Source of the DNA: Opisthocomus hoazin
Taxonomy: Eukaryota > Chordata > Aves > Opisthocomiformes > Opisthocomidae
Direction of reading: 5' to 3'
NCBI RefSeq assembly: GCF_030867145.1
Contig: NC_134442.1
Span: 1,565,001 to 1,629,000, forward strand
Length of the DNA: 64,000 nucleotides
The notes below the pieces were generated by a model. It was not told the origin of the DNA. It ran no database searches and saw nothing but the letters and a program-made list of their open reading frames with translations. A program made the position numbers and the translations under genes. This document shows, in pieces, positions 39,179 through 53,242 of this stretch; positions within the stretch are counted from its first letter, which is position 1, and every line of letters begins with the position of its first letter.

Positions 39179-42163
39179 CATAGAATCACAGAATCACAGA
39201 TGGTAGAGGTTGGAAGGGACCTCTGTGGGTCATCTAGTCCAACCCCCCTGCCCAAGCAGGGTCACCTACTATAGGCTGTAGAGGACCTTGTTCAGGCGGG
39301 TCTTGAATATCTCCGAGAAGGAGACTCCACAACCTCCCTGGGCAGCCTGTTCCAGTGCTCTGTCACCCTCAGAGGGAAGAAGTTCTTCCTCATGTTCAGA
39401 CGGAACTTCCTGTGCTTCAGTTTGTGCCCGTTGCCCCTTGTCCTGTCACTGGGCACTACTGAAAAGAGCTTGGCCCCATCCTACTGACACCCACCCTGCA
39501 GATATTTGTAAGTATATATTAGGTGCCCTCGCAGCCTTCTCTCTTCAGGCTGAACAAGCCCAGCTCCCTTAGCCTCTCCTTATAGGAGAGATGTTCCAGT
39601 CCCCTCACCATCCTCGTAGCCCTTCGCTGGACTCTCTCCAGTAGCTCTTCATCTTACTTGAACTGGGGAGCCCAGAACTGAACACAGTTCCAGATGGGGC
39701 CTCACCAGGGCAGTGTGAAGGGGAAGAAAATCCTCCCTCGACCTGCTGGCCACTCTCCTCCTAATGCATCCCAGGATCCCATTAGCTTTCTTGGCAGCCA
39801 TGGCATACTGCTTGCTCATGGTTAACCTGTCGTTCACCAGGACAACCAGATCCCTCTCCGCACAGCTGCTCTCCAGCAGATCCACTCCAAGCCTGTACTG
39901 ATGCATGGGGTTGTTCCTCCCCAGGAGCAGGACTCTGCATTTGCCTTTGTTGAACCGCATCAGGTTCCTCTCTGCCCAACTTTCCAGCCTATCCAGGTCA
40001 CGCTGAATGGCAGCACAGCCTTCTGGTGTATATACCACACCTCCCAGTTTGGTGTCATCAGCAAATATGCTGAGGGTACATTCAAACTCTTCATCCAGGT
40101 CGTTGATGAAGAAGTGAAACAAGACTGGGCCTAGTACTGACCCCTGAGGGACACCACTAGTTACCGGTCTCCAACTAGACTCAGCGCCGCTGACTACAAC
40201 CCTCTGAGTTCTGCCATTCAGACAGTTCTCAATCCACTTCACCAACCACTCATCTAGCCCACACTTCCTGAGCTTCCCTAGGAGGATATTATGGGAGACT
40301 GTGTCGAAAGCCTTGCTGAAGTCAAGGTAGAAAACATCCACGGCTCTAACTTCATCTAGCCAGCCAGTCATGCCATCGTAGAAAGCTATCAGATTAGTCA
40401 GGCATGATTTCCCCTTGGTGAAGCCATGCTGACTACTCCTGATAACCTTCTTTTCCTCCACTTGCTTGATGATGGCCTCCAGGATAAGCTGCTCCATCAC
40501 CTTTCCCGGGATGGAGGTGAGGCTGACCGGCCTGTAGTTCCCTGGGTCCTCCTTCTTGTCCTTTTAGAAGATTGGAGTGACATTGGCCTTTCTCCAGTCC
40601 TCGGGCACCTCTCCTGTCCTCCAGGACCTCTCAAAGATGATGGAGAGTGGCTCAGCAATGACATCTGCCAGCTCCCTCAGCACTTGTGGGTGCATTCCAT
40701 TGGGGCCCATGGATTTGTGGGTATCCAGACTGTTTAATCGATCCCTCACACAGTCCTCCTCAACCAAGGGAAAGTCGTCCTCTCTGTAGGTTTCTTCTCT
40801 TACCTCCAGGGCCTGGGATTCTTGAGGGCCTGCCTTGACACTGAAGACTGAAGCAAAGAAGGCATTCAGTAGCTCTGCCTTCTCTGCATCCTCTGTCACC
40901 AGGACACCCACCTCATTCAGCAGCGGCCCCACATTGTCCCTAGCCTTTCTTTTGCTGCTGATGTACTTGAAGAAGCCCTTCTTGTTGTTCTTGACATCCC
41001 TTGCCAGCTCCAATTCCAAGTGGGTCTTGGCCTTTCTCGTCACATCCCTGCACGCTCTCACCACGTTTTTGTACTCTTCCCAAGTGGCCTGCCCCTCTTT
41101 CCACATTCCACAGACCTTTCTCTTCCAACTGATCTCCACTAGAATCTCCTTGTTCAACCATGCAGGTCTCCTTCCTCCTTTGTTATACTTCTTTCTCAGG
41201 GGGATGCACCGCTCCTGAGCGTGGAGGAAGTGACATTTAAACAGCGACCAGCACTCTTGGACCTTCCTGCCTTCGAAAGCCCTGGCCCATGAGATTCTTC
41301 CCAGTAGCTCCCTGAAGACGCCAAAGTTAGCCTTTCTGAGGTCCAAGGTTTTGATCCTGCTTATCGCCCTGCTTCCTCCATGCAGGATTCTGAACTCGAC
41401 CATTCCATGGTCACTGCAGCTGAGTCTACCTCCGACCTTCACAGCCTCCACCAGTCCCTCCTTGTTTCTTAATACAAGGTCCAGCAGAGTGCCTTTCCTT
41501 GTGGGTTCCTTCACCACTTGCGTCAGAAAGTTATCGTCGATGCTCTGTAGGAACCGCCTGGATTGTGCCTGCCTAGCTGTATGGTCTTCCCAGCTGATGT
41601 CAGGGTGGTTGAAGTCCCCATGAGAACCAGGGCCTGTGATTTTGAGGCTGCTTGTAGCTGCCTGTAGAAAGCCTCATCAATTTCCTTCTCCTGGTCAGGT
41701 GGCACTGTAATGTCACCCGTGTGAGACTGTCCCTTAATTCTTACCCACAAGCTCTCAACTCGTTCCTCATTTGCCCCCAGGCCAACCTCAATGCATTCCA
41801 GTTGCTCCCTCACATATAGAGCAACTCCACCACCTCTCCTTGTTGGCCTGTCTTTCCTAAAGAGTCTGTAGCCATCCATGACAGCATGCCAGTCATGCGA
41901 GTTGTCCGACCGCGTTTCTGTGATGGCGACCAAGTCATAGCCGTCCTGCTGTATAATGGCTTCCAGCTCCTCCTGTTTTTGCCCATGCTACGTGCGTTGG
42001 TATAGACACACTTGAGCTGGGCAGCAAATCTCACCCCTGACCCTGGCACGCCAAACCTGGGCTCTTCCCTAGTGAGCTGGGTGATGTCCCCTTCCCCCTT
42101 TGAACCTCGTTTAAAGCCCTCTCAATGAGCCCCGCCAGCTCTGTTTAAAGCCCTCTCAATAAT
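39179..42163 (-). mobile_element. CR1 LINE copy 7 (least damaged)
   Basis: This 2985-bp copy has no 347-bp deletion and no Tyr or Lys stop. Its frames are RT core 39649-40500, an uninterrupted 317-aa finger frame 40564-41517, and an EN frame 41523-41933. The EN frame reads further back than in other copies, to MVAITETRSDNSHDWHAVMD, which includes the conserved EN Glu of ITET. It still has the shared stop after VTPIF and the shared frame break at MGDFN, so ORF2 is not continuous. Confidence 0.96.
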
Positions 42164-43033
42164 CCCCACAGCTTGTCCGACCTTCTTCTTGAGAGCCATT
42201 CCACATCCTTTTCTGTGTGGCCCCGCTCTGTACCTGCTAGAGGGGTGGGTCTAGCGGCCTGGCTGCTGGCGATGGCAGAAGGGAACACAGGTCATAGGGA
42301 CCCCGCAGTTGGAAAGACCGAGTGTCTCGGGCCAGCTCCTGGTGGGAGCGCTGTGTGCGTGCGCAGTGCACTAGCGAACCTGAAGCTGGCCTAGCTCTCG
42401 AGCAAGAGGACAGAGACCTTTTCAGTCCCGTGGGTGGCATGTGGCTGCAACCTACCTGACTGATCAGCCCCAGCTTTCACAGACCTTACAAGAGGACCAG
42501 GCCTGCCAACCACCGGCCACATCTCCACCTGCTGGAGTCAGGAAGGACTTGGAGGTGCTTGACCACGCATACCCCGAGCTGCTTCCCACCTAGGCACGTC
42601 CCTTCTGCACTACCTGTTTGGGGGCTGTGGTGATTAGGGACAGGGCTCAGCCAAACAAGCAAAGCTGTCTCTGCCAGAGTGCTCTCCCCAGAATGACCCC
42701 AGCTCTTCCTTCACATATTGCTGAAGTGTGCCCACCTCTCACACCATTCCCTCTTAACCACCTGCAAAAATCTGCTGCTGGCATCACAGAGTATCCACAG
42801 AAGACAAGTGACGTTCTCCAAGGCCACCTTCTGCCTGCTCTAAGCAGATATCGGGCACCACCTTCAGGTCAATTTTTGAAAACCAAAGCAGCGTGGAGTG
42901 CGGTTTGTTTGGGGACGTCTTCTAGTGCCTATGAAGCCATGCTGCTTCCAATTGCACGTCTGTGGCCACGCATAGCAGGCAGTGCGACTGCCCGCACCAG
43001 TGTTGGCCCAGAAGAGCAATGTAGCTGGTAGAC
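42164..43033. repeat. Module A, copy 7
   Basis: Follows CR1 copy 7. It is the last module A followed by module B and has a private CGTCCCTTCTGCAC reading near 42600. Confidence 0.92.
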
Positions 43034-44485
43034 CTTCAGTCTCAACCTGCCATCTGGTTCACCTCCGTTTCTGTCTTGTCTCCTGTCTCTCAGTGCTCTT
43101 CCCTCTGCCAGGCACTCTTCCCAGTCACTCCATCACCTGCCAGTGCCTTTCGCTGTTCTCGTGTTTCGATGGCAGGTGGTACCTTGAAAGCACTGTCCCA
43201 GCCATGGGACCTGCACCTATTTCTCTCCTTTCGCCTCTTTGTGCTCTGGCTGCGTGACACTTTCTTTGACCTCAGAGGCCCTTTGTGCCTGGCTCTCTCC
43301 TGCTGCTAAAGCCTGTTCCTGCAAGAGAAGAGGCAATTAGTTGGTGTCTCCTCCCTGCTATCTCACCTGCATCTCCCTGGCCTGGGCAGCTGGTGGGAAC
43401 TGTCACCATCAGCCCCAGCTGTCCTAGAAGTCCTCTCCTGGCTCTGGGTGTGCTTGGCATCGAACGTGGTTCCTGAAGGAGAAGAGCAAAACTCCAAGTA
43501 ACTCCTGGGCACCAACCTGCTGGGAGAGCTCATTTGAAGGCAGGTTGGCAGCAAGCCCCAAGGCTGCTCCAGGGGTGCTCCCTGTCCCGAGCTCAGCCAC
43601 AGGTCCCACACCCGGCTCTCTTGTTACCAAGAGGGATTTGCTTGCATTCTCCTTTTCTTGTAATTCGTGCGTGGGTGCTGGGAAAAGAGGCAGCAGAAGG
43701 ACGCACTGGCTAAAACCCCTTCTTACTGCCAGCCATAAAGGTGCCTCTCGCCTGGGAGCACGAGAAGGACCCCGTGTTACCACTCTCCATTCCTTACAGG
43801 CAGTCTGAAGACTATTCACATATTCATTTTCATACACCACCAAAGTTTTAGCCTCATGTCCCAGCAGTTTGTTTAGAAAAACGTACAATTTAAAAACGTT
43901 TTAGAATATCAAGACACCATCTGAAGTCTCCAGCGATGTCTGAAATGTTTTGAGTTGGCTTTGTCCTGTTTCCTTAGATGCTGAAATATAAGTTAGAACA
44001 GCACCACACTCGATCACTTCTCTTTTTTTCACATGTCACACAGTGGAATAGAGATGAGAGATCTCCCAGGGAAGTGACAAAAAAGCGGGCCCTGAGCTGG
44101 AAGCCACGTGTAGCTGTGTCAGCATGGCACTGTGCTCAGAGCTAAAATCAGTACAATACATAGGCAACCAAGCAGCTCTTTCTGCAAGGTACAATTCCAT
44201 GTCATACTGACAGAAGTAGATCGTGAGAGTGCCTTGCAATTCTTAAAATGCACAATATTGCATGGCATAGACATGTCTGTTGTCTTTGCCTGCAGCAGAA
44301 GGCTGGAGTGGAAGGAAGACACAGAGGGGACTCCTCACAGAGTCAACATGGAATGAGTAAGAAGAGGGGAAAAAAAGTCCCAGAAGCAAAGGTCAAACAC
44401 ATCACCAAGGCATTAAGCTTATTAGCTTGCGGTGCGGTACAGACTGCTTGTTTTCTTTAATAACACTTGATTTTGATTGTGATAA
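43034..44485. repeat. Module B, copy 7 (last)
   Basis: The last copy; module B is absent from array II. It combines the CCCCTTCTTACTG form of copies 4-6 with the GCCTCTCGCCTGGG reading of copies 1-3. No gene seen. Confidence 0.8.
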
Positions 44486-45477
44486 ACCACAATACAAACC
44501 AAAACACCATACAGCAGTCAATGCAATAAAAAATACAGTACGTACAATAAACGCAACGCCAGGCCCTGCAATACATACCATGCAACTCAACACATACGAT
44601 ACGTACAATACAACACATGCATTACAATAATGCCGTAGCATGACATACAACACAATATAGGATACAACACCAGCACCACAACACAACACGCACAGCACAT
44701 ACAATAGAAAATACAACACACGCATCACATACAACACATGCTACAGCATACACTGTGTACTGCATACAGTCAAATGCATACAGTACTAAAGACAATACAA
44801 ACCAAAATACAATGCCTACAACACAAACACAGGATATAGACAAGGCAATCTACGCCACACCATACAACACCGTATCATCCAATACCATACAACACACAGT
44901 AGGCACCACACGATAAACAATACAATACCGACACAGCATGCAGTACATACAATGCCTGCATACAGTACAGTGCATACCCTAACCTTCATCAAATAGAATA
45001 CAATAGATACAGTGCAGAACATAAAATACAATACACCATATACCATACGTGACAGACAATGCAATGCATACTAGACAATACAAATCCCAGTAGTCGAGAA
45101 AATACAGTACAAGAAACACCATTCCATATATTCTGTACAAAATAATACATAAAATACCTACAATAAAATCAATGCCTTACTGTACAATACATTAAAGAGA
45201 ACACGTAAAATACATTATGACACATAAAATACATAAAATGCAATACAAAATGCAGTGTAACATTATACCATACAATACCATACCATACAATAGATAACAT
45301 ACAGTACAATATAATACAAACTACAATACAAAGAATACAATAAAAACCAGCAGACCATACCATAGAATACAATAAACCCCATACTGTATATACCATACAG
45401 CACATGCAATACTTACGAAAAATAAATACCATGCCATGCAATAGAATACATACAGAAAATGCCATACCATAAAATAA
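44486..45477. repeat. ATACA-type satellite, copy 7
   Basis: Last copy in the window. Its right edge reads ATAAAGCACAAAATTC where the others read ATAAAGCGCAAAATTC. Confidence 0.9.
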
Positions 45478-46062
45478 AGCACAAAATTCACTCAGCCTTC
45501 TCTCCCTAGACTCAGGTTTGTGCCTGTGGATGGAGGCTGCCCATGCTTCACAGACTCCCATGCCCCATGGGCCAAGTGCCCACCCCTCCTCTGCCACTCC
45601 TTGGTACACTTCATGCTTCACACTTCTGATCTTCAGAGCACTGCACCAATATTAACTAATCTTCTCTCAAATTTCTTTTACCTTCTTCCACATACGCTTC
45701 CTGAGTTGTTGCCTCATGAAGATGTCTTTGGCCTGCTCTTGTCCCTGAATTGTTATTTTGTTACTTTGAATTTGATATGTTATATAATCTGTGGGGTTGA
45801 TCCCGGGGTTTGATTTATCTTGAAGATCTCAAAATGCAATCCAGCCTTACAATCGATCTATAACAAATGAAGGACTATCTTGACATTGCAATAATAGATA
45901 AAACAGACTGTCTGAAAGAGGCTTGTGTGCAGCTTGGGTATTTGAGAGGACTAGACTGAAGAAATTCAGAACTGTCATAACATGACTGCACTAACTTTTC
46001 TGGTAATTGTCTGAACCAGTATCAACTAAATTTTGAAAAAACAAAGCATGTTGGAGGTTGAT
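45478..46062. repeat. Spacer C, copy 7
   Basis: Nothing recognised. It carries private ACTCAGGTTTGTGCC near 45513, and ACTTTTCTGGTAATTG shared only with copy 1. Confidence 0.75.
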
Positions 46063-48700
46063 CATAGAATCACAGAATCACAGATGGTAGAGGTTGGAAG
46101 GGACCTCTGTGGGTCATCTAGTCCAACCCCCCTGCCCAAGCAGGGTCACCTACTATAGGCTGTAGAGGACCTTGTTCAGGCGGGTCTTGAATATCTCCGA
46201 GAAGGAGACTCCACAACCTCCCTGGGCAGCCTGTTCCAGTGCTCTGTCACCCTCAGAGGGAAGAAGTTCTTCCTCATGTTCAGACGGAACTTCCTGTGCT
46301 TCAGTTTGTGCCCGTTGCCCCTTGTCCTGTCACTGGGCACTACTGAAAAGAGCTTGGCCCCATCCTACTGACACCCACCCTGCAGATATTTGTAAGTATA
46401 TATTAGGTGCCCTCGCAGCCTTCTCTCTTCAGGCTGAACAAGCCCAGCTCCCTTAGCCTCTCCTTATAGGAGAGATGTTCCAGTCCCCTCACCATCCTCG
46501 TAGCCCTTCGCTGGACTCTCTCCAGTAGCTCTTCATCTTACTTGAACTGGGGAGCCCAGAACTGAACACAGTTCCAGATGGGGCCTCACCAGGGCAGTGT
46601 GAAGGGGAAGAAAATCCTCCCTCGACCTGCTGGCCACTCTCCTCCTAATGCATCCCAGGATCCCATTAGCTTTCTTGGCAGCCATGGCATACTGCTTGCT
46701 CATGGTTAACCTGTCGTTCACCAGGACAACCAGATCCCTCTCCGCACAGCTGCTCTCCAGCAGATCCACTCCAAGCCTGTACTGATGCATGGGGTTGTTC
46801 CTCCCCAGGAGCAGGACTCTGCATTTGCCTTTGTTGAACCGCATCAGGTTCCTCTCTGCCCAACTTTCCAGCCTATCCAGGTCACGCTGAATGGCAGCAC
46901 AGCCTTCTGGTGTATATACCACACCTCCCAGTTTGGTGTCATCAGCAAATATGCTGAGGGTACATTCAAACTCTTCATCCAGGTCGTTGATGAAGAAGTG
47001 AAACAAGACTGGGCCTAGTACTGACCCCTGAGGGACACCACTAGTTACCGGTCTCCAACTAGACTCAGCGCCGCTGACTACAACCCTCTGAGTTCTGCCA
47101 TTCAGACAGTTCTCAATCCACTTCACCAACCACTCATCTAGCCCACACTTCCTGAGCTTCCCTAGGAGGATATTATGGGAGACTGTGTCGAAAGCCTTGC
47201 TGAAGCCAAGGTAGAAAACATCCACGGCTCTAACTTCATCTAGCCAGCGAGTCATGCCATCGTAGAAAGCTATCAGATTAGTCAGGCATGAGTTCCCCTT
47301 GGTGAAGCCATGCTGACTACTCCTGATAACCTTCTTTTCCTCCACTTGCTTGATGATGGCCTCCAGGATAAGCTGCTCCATCACCTTTCCCGGGATGGAG
47401 GTGAGGCTGACCGGCCTGTAGTTCCCTGGGTCCTCCTTCTTGTCCTTTTAGAAGATTGGAGTGACATTGGCCTTTCTCCAGTCCTCGGGCACCTCTCCTG
47501 TCCTCCAGGACCTCTCAAAGATGATGGAGAGTGGCTCAGCAATGACATCTGCCAGCTCCCTCAGCACTTGTGGGTGCATTCCATTGGGGCCCATGGATTT
47601 GTGGGTATCCAGATTGTTTAATCGATCCCTCACACAGTCCTCCTCAACCAAGGGAAAGTCGTCCTCTCTCTAGGTTTCTTCTCTTACCTCCAGGGCCTGG
47701 GATTCTTGAGGGCCTGCCTTGACACTGAAGACTGAAGCAAAGAAGGCATTCAGTAGCTCTGCCTTCTCTGCATCCTCTGTCACCAGGACACCCACCTCAT
47801 TCAGCAGCGGCCCCACATTGTCCCTAGCCTTTCTTTTGCTGCTGATGTACTTGAAGAAGCCCTTCTTGTTGTTTTTGACATCCCTTGCCAGCTCCAATTC
47901 CAAGTGGGTCTTGGCCTTTCTCGTCACATCCCTGCACGCTCTCACCACGTTTTTGTACTCTTCCCAAGTGGCCTGCCCCTCTTTCCACATTCCACGGACC
48001 TTTCTCTTCCACCTGATCTCCACTAGAATCTCCTTGTTCAACCATGCAGGTCTCCTTCCTCCTTTGTTATACTTCTTTCTCAGGGGGATGCACCGCTCCT
48101 GAGCGTGGAGGAAGTGACATTTAAACAGCGACCAGCACTCTTGGACCTTCCTGCCTTCGAAAGCCCTGGCCCATGCGATTCTTCCCAGTAGCTCCCTGAA
48201 GACGCCAAAGTTAGCCTTTCTGAGGTCCAAGGTTTTGATCCTGCTTATCGCCCTGCTTCCTCCATGCAGGATTCTGAACTCGACCATTCCATGGTCACTG
48301 CAGCTGAGTCTACCTCCGACCTTCACAGCCTCCACCAGTCCCTCCTTGTTTCTTAATACAAGGTCCAGCAGAGTGCCTTTCCTTGTGGGTTCCTTCACCA
48401 CTTGCGTCAGAAAGTTATCATCGATGCTCTATAGGAACCTCCTGGATTGTGCCTGCCTAGCTGTATGGTCTTCCCAGCTGATGTCAGGGTGGTTGAAGTC
48501 CCCATGAGAACCAGGGCCTGTGATTTTGAGGCTGCTTGTAGATGCCTGTAGAAGGCCTCATCAACTCTCAGCCCTGACCCTGGCACGCCAAACCTGGGCT
48601 CTTCCCTAGTGAGCTGGGTGATGTCCCCTTCCCCCTTTGAACCTCGTTTAAAGCCCTCTCAATGAGCCCCGCCAGCTCTGTTTAAAGCCCTCTCAATAAT
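46063..48700 (-). mobile_element. CR1 LINE copy 8 (last unit, at the array switch)
   Basis: The RT core frame is 46533-47384. It carries private changes: GKSC to GNSC, TGWLD to TRWLD, and motif [10 protein letters not shown] to YLGFSKAFD, which removes a catalytic Asp. Finger frames are 47448-47651 and 47670-48401. It combines the Tyr-to-stop change of copies 2 and 3 with the 347-bp deletion of copies 4-6 (junction about 48564) but lacks the Lys stop. It is the last CR1 before array II. Confidence 0.96.
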
Positions 48701-49570
48701 CCCCACAGCCTGTCCGACCTTCTTCTTGAGAGCCATTCCACATCCTTTTCTGTGTGGCCCCGCTCTGTACCTGCTAGAGGGGTGGGTCTAGCGGCCTGGC
48801 TGCTGGCGATGGCAGAAGGGAACACAGGTCATAGGGACCCCGCAGTTGGAAAGACCGAGTGTCTCGCGCCAGCTCCTGGTGGGAGCGCTGTGTGCGTGCG
48901 CAGTGCACTAGGGAACCTGAAGCTGGCCTAGCTCTCGAGCAAGAGGACAGAGACCTTTTCAGTCCCGTGGGTGGCATGTGGCTGCAACCTACCTGACTGA
49001 TCAGCCCCAGCATTCACAGACCTTACAAGAGGACCAGGCCTGCCAACCACCGGCCACATCTCCACCTGCTGGAGTCAGGAAGGACTTGGAGGTGCTTGAC
49101 CACGCATACCCCGAGCTGCTTCCCACCTAGGCACGTCCCCTCTGCACTACCTGTTTGGGGGCTGTGGTGATTAGGGACAGGGCTCAGCCAAACAAGCAAA
49201 GCTGTCTCTGCCAGAGTGCTCTCCCCAGAATGACCCCAGCTCTTCCTTCACATATTGCTGAAGTGTGCCCACCTCTCACACCATTCCCTCTTAACCACCT
49301 GCAAAAATCTGCTGCTGGCATCACAGAGTATCCACAGAAGACAAGTGACGTTCTCCAAGGCCACCTTCTGCCTGCTCTAAGCAGATATCGGGCACCACCT
49401 TCAGGTCAATTTTTGAAAACCAAAGCAGCGTGGAGTGCGGTTTGTTTGGGGACGTCTTCTAGTGCCTATGAAGCCATGCTGCTTCCAATTGCACGTCTGT
49501 GGCCACGCATAGCAGGCAGTGCGACTGCCCGCACCAGTGTTGGCCCAGAAGAGCAATGTAGCTGGTAGAC
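48701..49570. repeat. Module A, copy 8 (switch point between arrays)
   Basis: The left side joins CR1 copy 8, as in array I; the right side continues into the acrosin 5' flank, as in array II. It therefore belongs to both arrays. It has private changes such as TCTCGCGCCAGC near 48866 and CACTAGGGAACC near 48906. Confidence 0.93.
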
Positions 49571-50226
49571 AGCAAGGACACGGAGCCTGTCAGAGGGCGT
49601 TGCGGTGGCAGACAGAGCCAGCGTGGAGCGTGCTCCATCTGTGTTTCGCTGTGCTTTGTGCAGGACAGGATGGCAGTGCTTGGCTATACTTGGTTGATTT
49701 GGCTTGCACATCCCTGCTTGCCTGCCGCGGCTGTAAGCAGATTGGCTCTTCAGCCCCCAACCAGGTGCCTACTGCCTGTAGTAGTTCCGTTCTGCGGTGT
49801 CAGTTTCTTTGGGAAGGACCTGGTGGCAAGCGGCTGCGCAGAGCGGGGTGGCAGTGAACTTCCCAAAGAGGCTATGGTGCCACACTTGGTTCTCCCGGCT
49901 AGCTGTTAGCAGGCAGCAGTGGGAGGCAGGCGCTGCTGCCTGCCACGAGGTCTGCAGAGCCTCGTCCCGCAAGCAGAGCATTCAGCGGGGGTCTGCTGGG
50001 GGTGTCCGAGCCCAGCTTCTGCCTCCCCTCCTGCTCGGAACCCTCCATGTTGCCCGCCCCCCCCTAGAATCCACCGTGCCCAGCACCCGGAACCAGCCAC
50101 TCTGTGACATCAGCCACGGGGCCAAGGGTTCCCTGGGCAGCGGGACTGCTGCAGGCACTACGTCGGCTGCTGCACTGCTGGCCACCAGCTCTCGCTTCTT
50201 GCAGCTGCCACGTGCCGCTGGCAGCC
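49571..50226 (+). promoter_or_regulatory. Acrosin copy 1 upstream region (5' flank and 5' UTR)
   Basis: 656 bp of GC-rich sequence specific to array II, lying between module A and the acrosin ATG. I see no TATA box close to the gene. A CRE-like octamer lies at 50105-50112. The transcription start cannot be placed. A long open frame (49797-50480) crosses this region and exon 1 into intron 1 in a different frame and is not considered real. Confidence 0.6.
50105..50112 (+). promoter_or_regulatory. CRE-like site upstream of acrosin copy 1
   Basis: TGACATCA, one base from the palindromic CRE TGACGTCA, lies 115 bp before the ATG. CREM-dependent promoters of post-meiotic sperm genes often have a CRE close to the start. 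The match is short, so this is a suggestion only. The site is kept in all three copies. Confidence 0.35.
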
Positions 50227-52710
<2,484 letters not shown>

Positions 52711-52853
52711 GGAGCAGGATCAACAGGAACCAGCGCAGGCTGCACTGGACCATGATCATTTCCTTCTGGGGCAATGCCTGCTGCTCCAAAGGCAGCCTCA
52801 GCATCAAAGGCCTGCTCTGTGCTGCCCGCTCTCCTCCCTGTGGAGGATGAAGC

Positions 52854-52859
52854 ATTAAA
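52854..52859 (+). terminator. Poly(A) signal of acrosin copy 1
   Basis: ATTAAA lies 143 bp after the stop codon and is followed by a GT-containing stretch (GACATGTGAGC). This would give a short 3' UTR ending at the edge of the LTR fossil. Confidence 0.65.
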
Positions 52860-52879
52860 GGACTGGGGACATGTGAGCA

Positions 52880-53242
52880 ATCCAGCATTTCTCTAGAAGG
52901 CCATGAAGCCTTAGCCTAAGGCCGCAGAGCCTTAGCATAAGGCCGCAAGAGCATCCAGAGGACAAACTGCGGTTGGAATGAGGAAGTAAGAATGCAGAGA
53001 CAAACAACTCCCAGATGCCGAAGAGGAACTTGCCGCCTGCAAGAAGGCCACGAGCACTGCGCGTGAGCTAGTGACGCACACCAATCATAATCGAGTTACT
53101 ATGTGAGTTAAATTGATTATCACCAATGGGGAATCGCCGCGTATGTAGTGGGGAATATAAAAGTGAGCTATCTGAGGCTAATAAACGGCTTGTACGTGAT
53201 CACATTGATCATCGTGTCGAGTCCGGTTCTTCCTCCGCAACA
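52880..53242 (+). mobile_element. Retroviral-type LTR fossil, copy 1 (probably solo)
   Basis: About 360 bp with LTR layout: CCAAT boxes at 53081 and 53123, a TATA-like ATATAAAAG near 53155, AATAAA at 53180-53185, and a CA end near 53242. Family is best described as avian endogenous retrovirus LTR (alpharetrovirus/ERVK-like). The left edge is uncertain. It contains a short duplicated GCCTTAGC-TAAGGCCGC motif near its left end. No gag, pol or env is attached, so it is a broken remnant. It inserted before the array II units multiplied, since every unit has it. Confidence 0.65.

Larger units (their letters stand above)
1..48700. repeat. Array I: tandem array of 6.5-6.9 kb units
   Basis: Seven complete units lie head to tail: 1898-8783, 8784-15667, 15668-22205, 22206-28742, 28743-35279, 35280-42163 and 42164-48700. 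They follow the CR1 end of an earlier unit (1-1897). Successive landmarks repeat every 6884-6886 bp, or 6537 bp where the CR1 carries a 347-bp deletion. Order within a unit is module A, module B, ATACA-type satellite, spacer C, minus-strand CR1. Units 4 and 5 are both 6537 bp and I noticed only a couple of differences between them. Other pairs differ at scattered single bases, so the units are distinct and not verbatim copies. No functional gene was found in the unit. Confidence 0.95.

Noticed and set aside
39179-42163. CR1 copy 7 as a possibly active LINE
   Set aside because: It is 5'-truncated, lacks ORF1, and carries the shared frame break at the endonuclease MGDFN motif and the shared stop after VTPIF.
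1-48700. Regularly spaced repeats considered as a CRISPR array
   Set aside because: Repeat period is 6.5-6.9 kb with transposon content; there are no short repeats with unique spacers and no cas genes.
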